Assembly: GCF_037658235.1 (NCBI RefSeq)
Contig: NZ_JBBJLN010000001.1
Span: 1 to 64,000 of the forward strand
Direction of reading: 5' to 3'
Origin: Yunchengibacter salinarum
Lineage (GTDB): Bacteria; Pseudomonadota; Alphaproteobacteria; Sphingomonadales; Kordiimonadaceae
DNA: 64,000 bases
The position numbers and the translations under genes were made by a program. A model generated the notes under the pieces. It did no database searches. It was given only the letters and a program-made list of their open reading frames with translations, and had not been told where the DNA came from. Of this stretch, positions 9,093-16,976 are shown piece by piece (the stretch's first letter is position 1; each line of letters starts with the position of its first letter).

Positions 9093-10448
9093 ATGGCTGT
9101 ACAACACGCGCACTGGTCATCCCGCTGGGCTTTTCTGCTGGCCGCCGTCGGCAGCGCCGTGGGGCTGGGCAATGTCTGGAAATTTCCCTATGAAGCGGGC
9201 CAGGGCGGGGGCGGCGCCTTTGTCCTGATCTATCTGATCTTCGTCTTCCTGATCGGCGTGCCCGTTCTGGTCAGCGAACTGGCGCTGGGCCGCTGGGGGC
9301 AGCGCAGCCCCGTCAACTCCATGAAGCGGGTCAGCGAGGAAGAGGGCCGCGCCAGAAGCTGGACCCTGATCGGCTGGCTGGGGGTGCTGGGCGCCTTTTT
9401 CGTGCTCAGCTTCTATTCCGTGGTCGGCGGCTGGACCTTCTCTTATGTATTCTCCGCGCTCACCGGGGCCTTTTCCGGCATTACGGCGGACGAGTCAGCC
9501 GCCCATTTCACCGATTTCATCGCCTCCCCCACCCTGACCGTGCTGTGGCACGCGGGATTCATGGGGGTGACCATGTGGATCGTCTCCCAGGGCGTGAATG
9601 ACGGGCTGGAACGCTATGTGAGCTTCCTCATGCCCGCGCTTTTCACCATGCTGCTGGTGCTGGTGCTGTATGCGGCGCTGGCCGGGGATTTCACCGCCAC
9701 CCTCGCCTTCCTGTTCGAGCCGGACTTCACCCGCCTGACCACCGCCAATGTGCTGGAAGCGCTGGGCCAGTCCTTCTTCTCGCTGTCACTGGCCATGGGC
9801 TCCATCATGACCTATGGCTCCTATCTGACCTATCAGACCGATCTGGGCCGGTCGGCTGTCACCGTGGCCACCGCCGACAGCATGGTGGCCCTGCTGGCAG
9901 GGCTGGCGATCTTCCCCATCGTCTTCGCCAACGGGCTGGACCCGGCGGGCGGCCCCAGCCTGATCTTCGAGACCCTGCCCATCGCCTTCGGCGCCATGCC
10001 CTTTGGCGTTCTGGTGGCCACCATTTTCTTCAGCCTGCTGGGCGTGGCGGCCATCACCAGTTCCATTTCCCTGCTGGAACCGGTGGTCTCCTATTGCGAG
10101 GAACAGGGCAGCTTTTCCCGCAGGCAGGCCACCATGCTGGCAGGTGGCGGGGCCTTTATGGTCGGTATCCTGTCCGCGCTGAGCTTCAATCTGATGTCCC
10201 ACATCACCCTGTTCGGGATGACCTTTTTCGACCTGCTGGATTTCCTGACCAACAATATCATGATGCCGCTGGGGGGCCTGGGCATGACCCTGTTCGTGGG
10301 CTGGTACGTAAAGCGCGGCAGCATGATCCGCGAACTGGCCATGCAGCAGCCCTGGTTCCGGCTGTGGTATTTCCTGGTGCGCTTCATCAGCCCCACCGCC
10401 ATCGCCCTGATCTTCGCGTGGCTGATCTATGATAATGTGATCGCCTGA
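9093..10448 (+). CDS. Sodium-dependent transporter, neurotransmitter:sodium symporter family
   Basis: The protein is a 451-residue inner-membrane symporter of the NSS/SNF family (LeuT type), which uses sodium to import amino acids or similar small amines. The first helix carries the family signature GSAVGLGNVWKFPY. About twelve hydrophobic segments follow, with TYQTDLGRSA and SSISLLEP regions typical of helices 7-8. ATG 9093 has AGGGGG 10 nt upstream; a GTG at 9066 has no usable spacing. The substrate cannot be read from the sequence. It stands alone between the carbonic-anhydrase-like gene and sufE. Confidence 0.93.
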   Translation: MAVQHAHWSSRWAFLLAAVGSAVGLGNVWKFPYEAGQGGGGAFVLIYLIFVFLIGVPVLVSELALGRWGQRSPVNSMKRVSEEEGRARSWTLIGWLGVLGAFFVLSFYSVVGGWTFSYVFSALTGAFSGITADESAAHFTDFIASPTLTVLWHAGFMGVTMWIVSQGVNDGLERYVSFLMPALFTMLLVLVLYAALAGDFTATLAFLFEPDFTRLTTANVLEALGQSFFSLSLAMGSIMTYGSYLTYQTDLGRSAVTVATADSMVALLAGLAIFPIVFANGLDPAGGPSLIFETLPIAFGAMPFGVLVATIFFSLLGVAAITSSISLLEPVVSYCEEQGSFSRRQATMLAGGGAFMVGILSALSFNLMSHITLFGMTFFDLLDFLTNNIMMPLGGLGMTLFVGWYVKRGSMIRELAMQQPWFRLWYFLVRFISPTAIALIFAWLIYDNVIA

Positions 10449-10464
10449 GGGGGCTTTGTTTATC

Positions 10465-10643
10465 GCTCACGCCTTGGCGCTGCGCGGCCCGGCTCCGCGG
10501 GGGCGGCGCAGGGGCGGCGGGGCGCGGTCGCGCCCTCCGCTCATCCCGCGCAGTGGCGGGATGGCGGTAGAAGCAACGCCGGGTGAAGGCTGTTTTTCCG
10601 CTCACGCCTTGGCGCTGCGCGGCCCGGCTTCGCAGGGGCGGCG
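10465..10643. repeat. Two copies of a 44-bp GC-rich repeat
   Basis: Copies lie at 10465-10508 and 10600-10643 and differ at about two positions. Both begin GCTCACGCCTTGGCGCTGCG and end in GGCGGCG. They fill the convergent gap between the transporter and sufE, where other GC-rich palindromic bits also occur. The pattern resembles a dispersed intergenic repeat. I see no reading frame of convincing composition in 10449-10697. Confidence 0.85.
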
Positions 10644-10697
10644 GGCCACGCTTGTGGCCGTCGGATAGGTCTGTGGGCGGGATGACCGGTCGGGGGG

Positions 10698-11117
10698 TCA
10701 GGCGGCCATGCGGCCTATTTCGCGGATGCGTTCCAGCATGGCATACAGGCCATTGGCCCGCATGGGGGACAGGTGGTCCCGCAATCCCAGTTCCGCCATC
10801 AGGCCCTCGGCATCCGTTTCCACGATCTCGCGGCCCGTTTTGCCGGAAAAGGTCAGCAGCATCAGCGCCACCAGCCCCTTGACGATATGGGCATCGCTGT
10901 CGCCGCGCAGGTGAATATGGCCCTCGGCGTCCTTTTCCGGCACCAGCCATACCTGGCTCTGGCAGCCGCGCACCTTGTTGGCGTCCACCATGTCGCTGTC
11001 GGGCAGCGGGTCCAGCTTGCGGCCCAGATCGATGATGAACTTGTAGCGTTCTTCCCAGTCATCCAGAAAGGCGAAGGTGTCGCGCACATCGTCCAGGCTG
11101 GTGTCGTCAAGCGCCAT
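10698..11117 (-). CDS. sufE: Cysteine desulfuration protein SufE
   Basis: SufE accepts persulfide sulfur from the cysteine desulfurase SufS and passes it to the SufBCD scaffold for iron-sulfur cluster assembly. The 139-residue protein carries the acceptor Cys52 in VRGCQSQVWL and the family motif LGRKLDPLP. ATG 11117 is preceded by AGGAG with normal spacing; the longer open frame upstream is not supported. No other suf gene is in the window, so here sufE is separate from the main suf operon. Confidence 0.95.
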   Translation of the reverse strand: MALDDTSLDDVRDTFAFLDDWEERYKFIIDLGRKLDPLPDSDMVDANKVRGCQSQVWLVPEKDAEGHIHLRGDSDAHIVKGLVALMLLTFSGKTGREIVETDAEGLMAELGLRDHLSPMRANGLYAMLERIREIGRMAA

Positions 11118-11205
11118 GCTGTCTCCTCTTGGCTCCGGGGCCTTTGCATCTCGTGGCCGGTTATGTGGCGCAGATGACGGCGCCTGTCCAGTGCCCGGCA
11201 CAGAA

Positions 11206-11234
11206 AAGGCCCCATCCAATGAGGACGGGGCCTT
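11206..11234 (-). terminator. Rho-independent terminator of the psp operon
   Basis: Read on the minus strand, AAGGCCCC and GGGGCCTT form an 8-bp stem with a 13-nt loop, followed by TTTTCTG. It lies about 50 nt after the pspC stop and upstream of sufE, so it separates the two units. Confidence 0.8.
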
Positions 11235-11285
11235 CAAGGGAGCCTGTGGGCGCGGGGTTGGCGGGAACAGGGATCAATGCCGGTC

Positions 11286-11672
11286 TCAGTCTTCCAATGA
11301 CCGGATTTCCCGGTCCAGCCGGAACCGCCTGGAGGTCATGTAAGCCTCCATATCGGCGGTGCGGCGCTCCATCTCGCGAAAGCGGCGCTTCAGTTCCGCC
11401 AGCGAATAATCCGGCGCGGTACGGGTCTGGCGCCAGAAGCGCTCTTCCTCATCGTCGGCATACAGGCCCGCCGGTTCCGGCTCCAGGATGAAACCCAGAA
11501 TGAAATAGATGATCAGCACGGGCCAGAAGCCGGTCATGAAGGCGCCGAACACGGTCAGCACGCGCACGGCGGTGACATTGATGCCGAAATAATCGCTCAC
11601 CCCGGCGCATACGCCCATCACCTTGCCGTTTTCGGGCCGCTTGTAGAGCTTGGTCGGGCTATTGGTCGTCAT
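11286..11672 (-). CDS. pspC: Phage shock protein C
   Basis: PspC is an inner-membrane protein that, with PspB, senses membrane damage and draws PspA away from PspF. The 128-residue protein has the PspC domain (LYKRPENGKVMGVCAGVSDYFG), one strong hydrophobic helix (FMTGFWPVLIIYFILGFIL) and a charged C-terminal coiled coil rich in Arg and Glu. The start (ATG 11672) lies inside the pspB 3' end, a 14-nt overlap implying translational coupling. A terminator follows its stop. Confidence 0.95.
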   Translation of the reverse strand: MTTNSPTKLYKRPENGKVMGVCAGVSDYFGINVTAVRVLTVFGAFMTGFWPVLIIYFILGFILEPEPAGLYADDEEERFWRQTRTAPDYSLAELKRRFREMERRTADMEAYMTSRRFRLDREIRSLED

Positions 11673-11895
11673 GGGTCCGGCTCCTCCAGTTGGGCACCTC
11701 GTCCTCCAGGATGCGTTCCAGGGTCCGCAGGCGGTCTTCCAGCCGATCCGCGGTCTTGTGCAGGTCCGCAAAAGAGGCTTCGTCATCGGCGCTCATGGTC
11801 TTCATTTCCTTCCATTTGGTCACATAGTGGAAGAACATCGCCGGCAACACCAGAAACAGGCTGACGATGGCTATGATTGGTATGAATTCGTCCAT
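11659..11895 (-). CDS. pspB: Phage shock protein B
   Basis: PspB is a small inner-membrane partner of PspC. The 78-residue protein has an N-terminal membrane helix (IIAIVSLFLVLPAMFFHYV) and a short cytoplasmic coiled coil (ADLHKTADRLEDRLRTLERI) ending in the family-typical VPNWRS motif. It overlaps pspC by 14 nt and follows pspA after a 51-nt gap that contains a strong stem-loop. Confidence 0.95.
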   Translation of the reverse strand: MDEFIPIIAIVSLFLVLPAMFFHYVTKWKEMKTMSADDEASFADLHKTADRLEDRLRTLERILEDEVPNWRSRTHDDQ

Positions 11896-11915
11896 TTCGT
11901 GATCCCCTCAAGCCT

Positions 11916-11941
11916 GGGCGGCCCGAACTGACGGGCCGCCC
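11916..11941 (-). promoter_or_regulatory. Stem-loop between pspA and pspB
   Basis: GGGCGGCCCG and CGGGCCGCCC form a perfect 10-bp stem with a 6-nt loop directly after pspA. No U-run follows, so it is more likely an mRNA stabiliser or partial attenuator. Such an element would make PspA more abundant than PspB and PspC. Confidence 0.65.
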
Positions 11942-11946
11942 CCGGT

Positions 11947-12669
11947 TCATTTCCTGTTGGCTTTGCCGGATTTGGCGGACGCGGCGTCGCCCCCGGACTT
12001 CTTCGCCAGTTTCGCCTTCAGGGCCTCCAGCTCACTTTCCAGCGCCCCGTCCTTGTCCATCGCATCGATCTCATCAGCCAGGCTTTCACCGGGCGACGGG
12101 TTGCGGCCCATATCCAGGGCCTCCGCTTCCCCTTCCAGGCGGTCAATGCGGCTTTCAACCTTGTCGAACCGCTCAAAGGCATCATGAATGCGGTTGTCAT
12201 ACAGGTTCCGGCGCACCCGCACCTGATTGCTGGCGGAGCGGTGCCGCGCCTGAAGGCTCGCCTTCTTGGCGCGGGCCTCCTTCAGCTTGGCTTCCAGCTT
12301 GGACACGTCCTCCTCATGGGTGCTGAGCGCGTTGGCCAGCGCCTCCTTCTGCTCTTCCAGCGCGGCCTGTTGCTCCGCCATGCGGGACTTCTCGTACAAC
12401 GCCCCCTTGGCCAGATCCTCGCGGCCCTTGCTGAGCGCCAGTTCGGCCTTGCGTTCCCATTCGTCGGCAGCCTTGCGGATCTTGGCGATCCGCCGGTCCA
12501 GATCCTTCTGGTCGGCGATGGTGCGCGCCGCGGAGGAGCGCACTTCCACCAGCGTATCCTCCATTTCCTGGATCACCATGCGGATGATCTTCTCCGGATC
12601 TTCCGCCCGGTCCAGAATGGCGTTGATGTTGGAATTGATGATGTCGGTCATGCGGGAAAAGATACCCAT
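11947..12669 (-). CDS. pspA: Phage shock protein A
   Basis: PspA is the membrane-protecting ESCRT-III-like effector of the psp response and also the inhibitor of PspF. The 240-residue protein starts MGIFSRMTDIINSNINAIL, with the amphipathic N-terminal helix that binds stressed membranes. Long coiled coils follow almost to the C-terminus, which is Lys/Ala-rich and ends in KANRK. Length and start fit the family. It lies downstream of a small unknown gene and upstream of pspB and pspC, under the sigma-54 promoter at 13069-13084. Confidence 0.97.
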   Translation of the reverse strand: MGIFSRMTDIINSNINAILDRAEDPEKIIRMVIQEMEDTLVEVRSSAARTIADQKDLDRRIAKIRKAADEWERKAELALSKGREDLAKGALYEKSRMAEQQAALEEQKEALANALSTHEEDVSKLEAKLKEARAKKASLQARHRSASNQVRVRRNLYDNRIHDAFERFDKVESRIDRLEGEAEALDMGRNPSPGESLADEIDAMDKDGALESELEALKAKLAKKSGGDAASAKSGKANRK

Positions 12670-12727
12670 GGTGCCTGTCCTTCTGTCTGCTGCATCTCAC
12701 TGTCGTGCTCGGCGGCGGCGCGGCCCC

Positions 12728-12940
12728 TTAGCGGGCCATCCGCGCCCGGCGGGCCTGACGGCGCTGACGGCGGGTCACGCCGGGCAGGCCGGTTACGACG
12801 GTGCCGGTCGCGCGCCCCATGGTGCCGCCCGCGGGCACAAGGCCGAAAATCTCGCCGCCCAGGCGGGTCTCCTCACAGCGGCCATGGCCCATGCGGGCCG
12901 GGCTTGCATTGGCGGTCATCAGGGGAGTCATTGCGGTCAT
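12728..12940 (-). CDS. Small basic protein of unknown function in the psp operon
   Basis: I do not recognise this family. The 70-residue product starts MTAMTPLMTANASPARMGHG, has a Gly/Thr/Val-rich middle and ends in a run of Arg residues (TRRQRRQARRARMAR). It has one Cys and no membrane helix. ATG 12940 is preceded by GAGGA with about 8-nt spacing. It is the first gene after the sigma-54 promoter and 58 nt ahead of pspA, which argues that it is real and stress-induced. It could be a PspA partner or a leader that controls pspA translation; both are guesses. Confidence 0.6.
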   Translation of the reverse strand: MTAMTPLMTANASPARMGHGRCEETRLGGEIFGLVPAGGTMGRATGTVVTGLPGVTRRQRRQARRARMAR

Positions 12941-13068
12941 TGGTCTATCCTCGCTGTCGTGCTCGGGTTGCGGTCTGTCGTGTGCTGTCGTCTTCTGTTT
13001 TGCTGTCGGGATATTTTTTATCCTCGCTCTCGTCACCCGGGCCGTGCCCGTTCGACACCCCCTGTATC

Positions 13069-13084
13069 GCAACCCGCGTGCCAA
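13069..13084 (-). promoter_or_regulatory. Sigma-54 (-24/-12) promoter of the psp operon
   Basis: On the minus strand the sequence TTGGCACGCGGGTTGC matches the sigma-54 consensus, with the GG and GC elements at the required 12-nt separation. Transcription would start near 13057, about 117 nt before the small gene. PspF, encoded divergently next door, is the expected activator. Confidence 0.9.
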
Positions 13085-13203
13085 GTTTTGAATTTTTCAT
13101 AAGGCATTGTATTTGAAAGACAAAATATTTTTTACGCCAAAAATTGCCACAACGCTTCGTAAAATTATACCAACTATTGGCATTTTTTGCTAATATATGG
13201 CAC
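13085..13203. promoter_or_regulatory. AT-rich regulatory region between psp operon and pspF
   Basis: This stretch is strikingly AT-rich compared with its surroundings and lies between the sigma-54 promoter and the pspF start. By analogy with enterobacterial psp, it should hold the upstream activating sites for PspF, a bend site for IHF and the pspF promoter. No individual site can be assigned with confidence. Confidence 0.55.
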
Positions 13204-14280
13204 ATGGAAGCACGCGCTGACAGCCTGATCGGGGAAGCCCCCGCTTTTCTGGACGTGATGGACCAGATCTCTCACGCCGCGCCCATGACGCGCCCCACCC
13301 TGATCGTGGGGGAGCGGGGCACCGGCAAGGAGATGATCGCCGCCCGGCTGCATTATCTGTCAGACCGGTGGAACGCCCCCTTCGCCAAGCTCAACTGCGC
13401 GGCCCTGCCGGAAAATCTCCTGGAAAGCGAGCTGTTCGGGCATGAGGCGGGCGCCTTCACCGGCGCCACGAAAAAGCGCATTGGCCGGTTCGAGGAAGCC
13501 GACGGCGGCACCCTGTTTCTGGACGAGATCGGCACGCTCAGCCTGAACGCGCAGGAAAAACTGTTGCGGGTGATCGAATATGGCAGCTTTGAGCGGATCG
13601 GCGGCAACCGGACGCAAACGGTGGATGTGCGGGTCGTGGGCGCCACCAATGTGGACCTGCCCGCCGCGGCGGAGACCGGCCATTTCCGGCTGGATCTGCT
13701 GGACCGGCTGGCCTTTGACGTGATCACCCTGCCGCCCTTGCGCGCGCGGGTGGAGGACATCCCCGTGCTCGCCCATCATTTTGGCCAGCGCATGGCGCGG
13801 GAACAGGAATGGCTCACCTTTCCCGGCTTCACGGATGACGCCATGGCGCGGCTGATGGCCCATCCCTGGCCCGGCAATATCCGGGAATTGAAAAATGTGG
13901 TGGAACGCGCGGTTCATTATTCCTGGGACGGCGAAGCCCCGCTGGATCAGATCATTTTCGACCCGTTCGACAGCCCCTGGCGCCCCGGCGCGCCCGGTGG
14001 TCCGATGCGGCAGGCCATGCCCGCCGGGCGCGAAGCGACCCCGCCCGAACAGGATGGCGCGTCGGCAAAGGCGACGGAACCGTCCCTGCCGGATGGCCCG
14101 TTCGACCTGAAGCAACATTTGCAGGATACGGAAAAGCGGCTGGTGGCCCATGCCCTGAAGCGCGCCCGCTACAATCAGCGGCTGGCCGCCAGTCATACCG
14201 GGCTCAGCTATGACCAGTTCCGTCATCTGGCGCGCAAACACGGGCTGATCGGCCCCGGCCAACCCGGTCACGGGGCGTAA
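13204..14280 (+). CDS. pspF: Sigma-54 activator PspF
   Basis: PspF is an AAA+ enhancer-binding protein that drives sigma-54 transcription of psp genes and is held inactive by PspA. The protein (358 residues from ATG 13204) starts directly with the AAA+ domain, as PspF does, with no sensory domain. It has the Walker A loop GERGTGKE, the sigma-54 contact loop GAFTGA, the Walker B FLDEIG and the HPWPGNIREL motif. A C-terminal helix-turn-helix follows a Pro/Ala linker (YNQRLAASHTGLSYDQFRHL). It is divergent from the psp operon and converges on the PAS gene with a 3-nt gap. Confidence 0.95.
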   Translation: MEARADSLIGEAPAFLDVMDQISHAAPMTRPTLIVGERGTGKEMIAARLHYLSDRWNAPFAKLNCAALPENLLESELFGHEAGAFTGATKKRIGRFEEADGGTLFLDEIGTLSLNAQEKLLRVIEYGSFERIGGNRTQTVDVRVVGATNVDLPAAAETGHFRLDLLDRLAFDVITLPPLRARVEDIPVLAHHFGQRMAREQEWLTFPGFTDDAMARLMAHPWPGNIRELKNVVERAVHYSWDGEAPLDQIIFDPFDSPWRPGAPGGPMRQAMPAGREATPPEQDGASAKATEPSLPDGPFDLKQHLQDTEKRLVAHALKRARYNQRLAASHTGLSYDQFRHLARKHGLIGPGQPGHGA

Positions 14281-14283
14281 AGA

Positions 14284-14847
14284 TTACAGGGTGAAATCGC
14301 CCGGCGCGCGCCCGATCGGGCTGCTGGCCTCGTGCACATGCACCATGGTCACCACCTTGTCCACCTTGCCATCAACACCGCTGAAGGGCAGATACAGCGC
14401 GGCGGCCATCAGACCTTCCCGGCCCGGCGCAATGCCGCGCACCACGCTGAGCGCCGCATCCCGGCTGGCAATGACGCGATCCGCCATATGATAGATGCGC
14501 CGGGCGGCATCCCGGTTTTCCATGCGCTCGATCCTGCGATCGGTGAGTTCGCCGAAATGGGCGGTTACATGGCTGCCAATGAGCCGCACATGCAGGCCGA
14601 AGGGCTCACCATTCAGGCCGGGGCCGGACACCAGATCCATGATCACCAGATGCGGCAACAGGCGCGGAATGGCCTGCGGCCTGAGGTCTTGCCGCGTAGG
14701 CAGGCCCGATCCGGGCCGGATGCCGTGCCAGTGCGCCAGCATCCGGTCCACCAGCGGATCGCGGCGGGCCACATCGGCGCCCTCAAAAATATCGAAATGA
14801 TAAAAGGCCGTTTCGCGGAACAGGGCCTCGGGAACATTAAACGCCAT
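14284..14847 (-). CDS. PAS-like domain protein (PAS_5/DUF type)
   Basis: The protein resembles the alphaproteobacterial PAS_5 family of small single-domain sensors of unknown ligand. Seen here are a HWHGIRPGSGLPTRQDLRP segment, PRLLPHLVIMDLV, and a mid-protein GSHVTAHFGELTDRRIE segment, all typical of that family. There is no output domain and no membrane helix. I chose ATG 14847 (MAFNVPEALFRET), giving 187 residues. The longer frame would need TTG at 14892, and neither start has a clear ribosome site. The gene converges on pspF, which may be coincidental. Function is unknown; it may bind a partner kinase or cyclase. Confidence 0.75.
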   Translation of the reverse strand: MAFNVPEALFRETAFYHFDIFEGADVARRDPLVDRMLAHWHGIRPGSGLPTRQDLRPQAIPRLLPHLVIMDLVSGPGLNGEPFGLHVRLIGSHVTAHFGELTDRRIERMENRDAARRIYHMADRVIASRDAALSVVRGIAPGREGLMAAALYLPFSGVDGKVDKVVTMVHVHEASSPIGRAPGDFTL

Positions 14848-15002
14848 AGCTGAATATCTGCCGCATTGGGCGGGCACGTGAACATTAACCAAAATTTACC
14901 ATTCCCCGTCAATGATCACCTTGGCCGGGGCCATTGACCGGGCATGGCGGAAAAATGCGGTTCGGTCTTGTCCCCGCACGGCACAAAGGCCACATTGGGG
15001 CC

Positions 15003-15401
15003 ATGTCCGACAATCGCTTCATCGACAAAAGGCGCAAAAAACGCGGCGCCAGCGGCCTGGCCATACGGGCCAAGCATATATTGATGCTGATTCTGGTATC
15101 GCTGGTGGCTTATGGCGCCTTCCGCTATTGGGTGGGCCGACCGCAGGACAGCCTGTGCGATGGCCCCTGCGATCCGGCGATGGACCCCACGCTGGCCGTG
15201 GGCGCCTTTTTCGCCATGCTGATCGGGGTGGCCCTGATCGGGGCCGGGCTGGGGCTGGTGCTGGCCCTGATACGGCGATCCCGCCCCACCGGGGGGCTTA
15301 GCAGCTATCTTGCCCCGCCGAACGAACCGGCCCCCGATGAGAGCGACATGGACCAGCCGGACGAGAACACCACCCGCCAGGGCGAGGATGCCCGCCGCTA
15401 G
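15003..15401 (+). CDS. Small membrane protein of unknown function
   Basis: I do not recognise this 132-residue protein. It has a basic cytoplasmic N-terminus (KRRKKRG), a first helix (HILMLILVSLVAYGAFRYW), a loop of about 25 residues with two Cys (LCDGPCD), a second helix (AVGAFFAMLIGVALIGAGLGL) and an acidic, hydrophilic tail. The paired Cys in the loop could form a periplasmic disulfide. ATG 15003 gives the best membrane topology; an upstream start at 14934 is possible. Its stop overlaps the stop of the convergent ligase gene by 4 nt (CTAG). Confidence 0.65.
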   Translation: MSDNRFIDKRRKKRGASGLAIRAKHILMLILVSLVAYGAFRYWVGRPQDSLCDGPCDPAMDPTLAVGAFFAMLIGVALIGAGLGLVLALIRRSRPTGGLSSYLAPPNEPAPDESDMDQPDENTTRQGEDARR

Positions 15402-16771
15402 ACCGGTCGGCTGGCGTTCCCGCCACGCCCCGCCCGGCGCCCGTCTGCCCGGCTTTTTGGCCGCCAGCGCGGCAGGGCCAGTTCCGCATCATTCCCAAAA
15501 TGGCGCCGCACCGTGCCACCATCCGACAGGGCAAGCGTGCGATCCCCCACCACCGAGCACATCACGATCAGGCCGAGAAAGTGGTAGAACAGATCAAAGG
15601 TGGCGATGTTCACGGTCAGCCCGCCCACGGCATAGCCAAGCAGCCCCACCTGAAGCATGGATGCCATGTCCCCGACCCACAGGGTTTCCTCGAACGCGCG
15701 GAAATGGCGGGCCACATGGCCGCCCGCGAACCAGCCGGTGAACAGCAGGCTCAGAAACAGGAACAGGCCCACATAGCCATGTTCGGCCAGCACCTCGAAA
15801 TAGATGGAATGGGCCGCCCGCCCGATCTTGCCGCCGGGCGGGTCATACAGCTCCCGCGCGCGCCGCACATAGAAAATGTCGAAACCGCCGCCGCTGACCA
15901 CATGGTCATCCGCGAAATTGGTGGCGAAGCGCCAGCTTTCCAGACGGCCCCGGAAACTGGAATCCTCGGTGGCCTGATCGATGGTGCTCATGCGCTGTGT
16001 CCAGCTTTCGGGCATGACGCTTAGCCCGATCAGCGCCAGCGGCAGCACGGCGCCGACAATGGCCACCTTGCGCTTGGTCTTGATCAGCAGCATCCCCATC
16101 ACCGCCGCAAGCGCCACAAAACCACCGCGGCTGTGCGTGCCCAGCACCGCCAGAATGAACAGGCCGAGAAGCCCCAGCATGGGCAGGCGCAACAGACGGT
16201 GCGGCGGATAATAGACCAGATAGAGCACCAGCGGCACCATCATGGTCATGGCCATGGCCAGATGATTGTTGTCGATCATCATGCCGCCCGCACCCTGCAC
16301 CCGGCCCACGCTTCCGCCGGTGACAAGGGTGAACAGCCCGCCCTTGACCGCCGTATAGGCCATGGACGCCACCATCACATAGAAAAAGGCTTTCAGCCGG
16401 TTTTCCGACTGCATCACCATCACGGCGATCAGGGCAAAGCCCATCACCTTGCCCAGATGGATCAGCTTTTCCATGCTGAGCGCCGGTGCCCAGCCGAACA
16501 CGGTGGTGATCACGGTCCACAGCAGATAGACCACCATCAGCACCACCAGCGGATGGCCGGGCAGCCGCGCCCGGTCCCGACTGATGAACACGCCGAGCAC
16601 GGTCAGCGCCGCCACGATATCCAGAAACTGGAAGTCCCGCGCAAAGCCATAGGTCTGGAATTGCGGGTTCATGTGGGACATCCAGTCCCATACCAGAACG
16701 CCGATATGCGGCTTGAAGATGATGAAAGGCAGCCAGGCAAATATCAGGGCCGCCAGGAACAGGCTTCTCAT
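15398..16771 (-). CDS. O-antigen-ligase-like membrane protein (exosortase-A-associated type)
   Basis: This 457-residue protein has about ten to twelve hydrophobic helices and a large periplasmic loop with RGRLESWRFA, as in the Wzy/WaaL ligase superfamily. The N-terminus (FKPHIGVLVWDWMSHMNPQF) matches the putative O-glycosylation ligase subfamily found with exosortase A systems. Such enzymes transfer lipid-linked glycans to proteins or lipid A in the periplasm. No exosortase, PEP-CTERM protein or glycan cluster is visible nearby, so it is an orphan here. ATG 16771 begins the first helix. The basic C-terminal tail (RPKSRADGRRAGRGG) is cytoplasmic. Confidence 0.82.
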   Translation of the reverse strand: MRSLFLAALIFAWLPFIIFKPHIGVLVWDWMSHMNPQFQTYGFARDFQFLDIVAALTVLGVFISRDRARLPGHPLVVLMVVYLLWTVITTVFGWAPALSMEKLIHLGKVMGFALIAVMVMQSENRLKAFFYVMVASMAYTAVKGGLFTLVTGGSVGRVQGAGGMMIDNNHLAMAMTMMVPLVLYLVYYPPHRLLRLPMLGLLGLFILAVLGTHSRGGFVALAAVMGMLLIKTKRKVAIVGAVLPLALIGLSVMPESWTQRMSTIDQATEDSSFRGRLESWRFATNFADDHVVSGGGFDIFYVRRARELYDPPGGKIGRAAHSIYFEVLAEHGYVGLFLFLSLLFTGWFAGGHVARHFRAFEETLWVGDMASMLQVGLLGYAVGGLTVNIATFDLFYHFLGLIVMCSVVGDRTLALSDGGTVRRHFGNDAELALPRWRPKSRADGRRAGRGGNASRPV

Positions 16772-16882
16772 GCCACAGGGCTCCCGCGTGAAAGGCGTGA
16801 CCCAGCCTAGCCCAGCCGCCCTTGGGGCCACAAGCGCGGCGGTCTGATCACGGTGCCGATTCCCCTGTCGAAGCCGGGCTGC

Positions 16883-16911
16883 TTGACAGCAATGGGGGCC
16901 GGGGCTTTCAT
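16883..16911 (+). promoter_or_regulatory. Sigma-70-like promoter for the amidohydrolase gene
   Basis: A perfect -35 box TTGACA and a -10 like TTTCAT are separated by 17 nt, about 65 nt upstream of the amidohydrolase start at 16977. The -10 box matches four of six consensus positions. Confidence 0.5.
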
Positions 16912-16976
16912 GGGCGGCGCCCGCGCGCGCTGATCTGCAACCAGTCACGATACTGCCACGGCACAAGGATGGCCTC

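Noticed and set aside
13177..13190. Sigma-54-like site TTGGCATTTTTTGC for pspF on the plus strand
   Set aside because: The GG to GC distance is 2 nt too short for a functional -24/-12 element.
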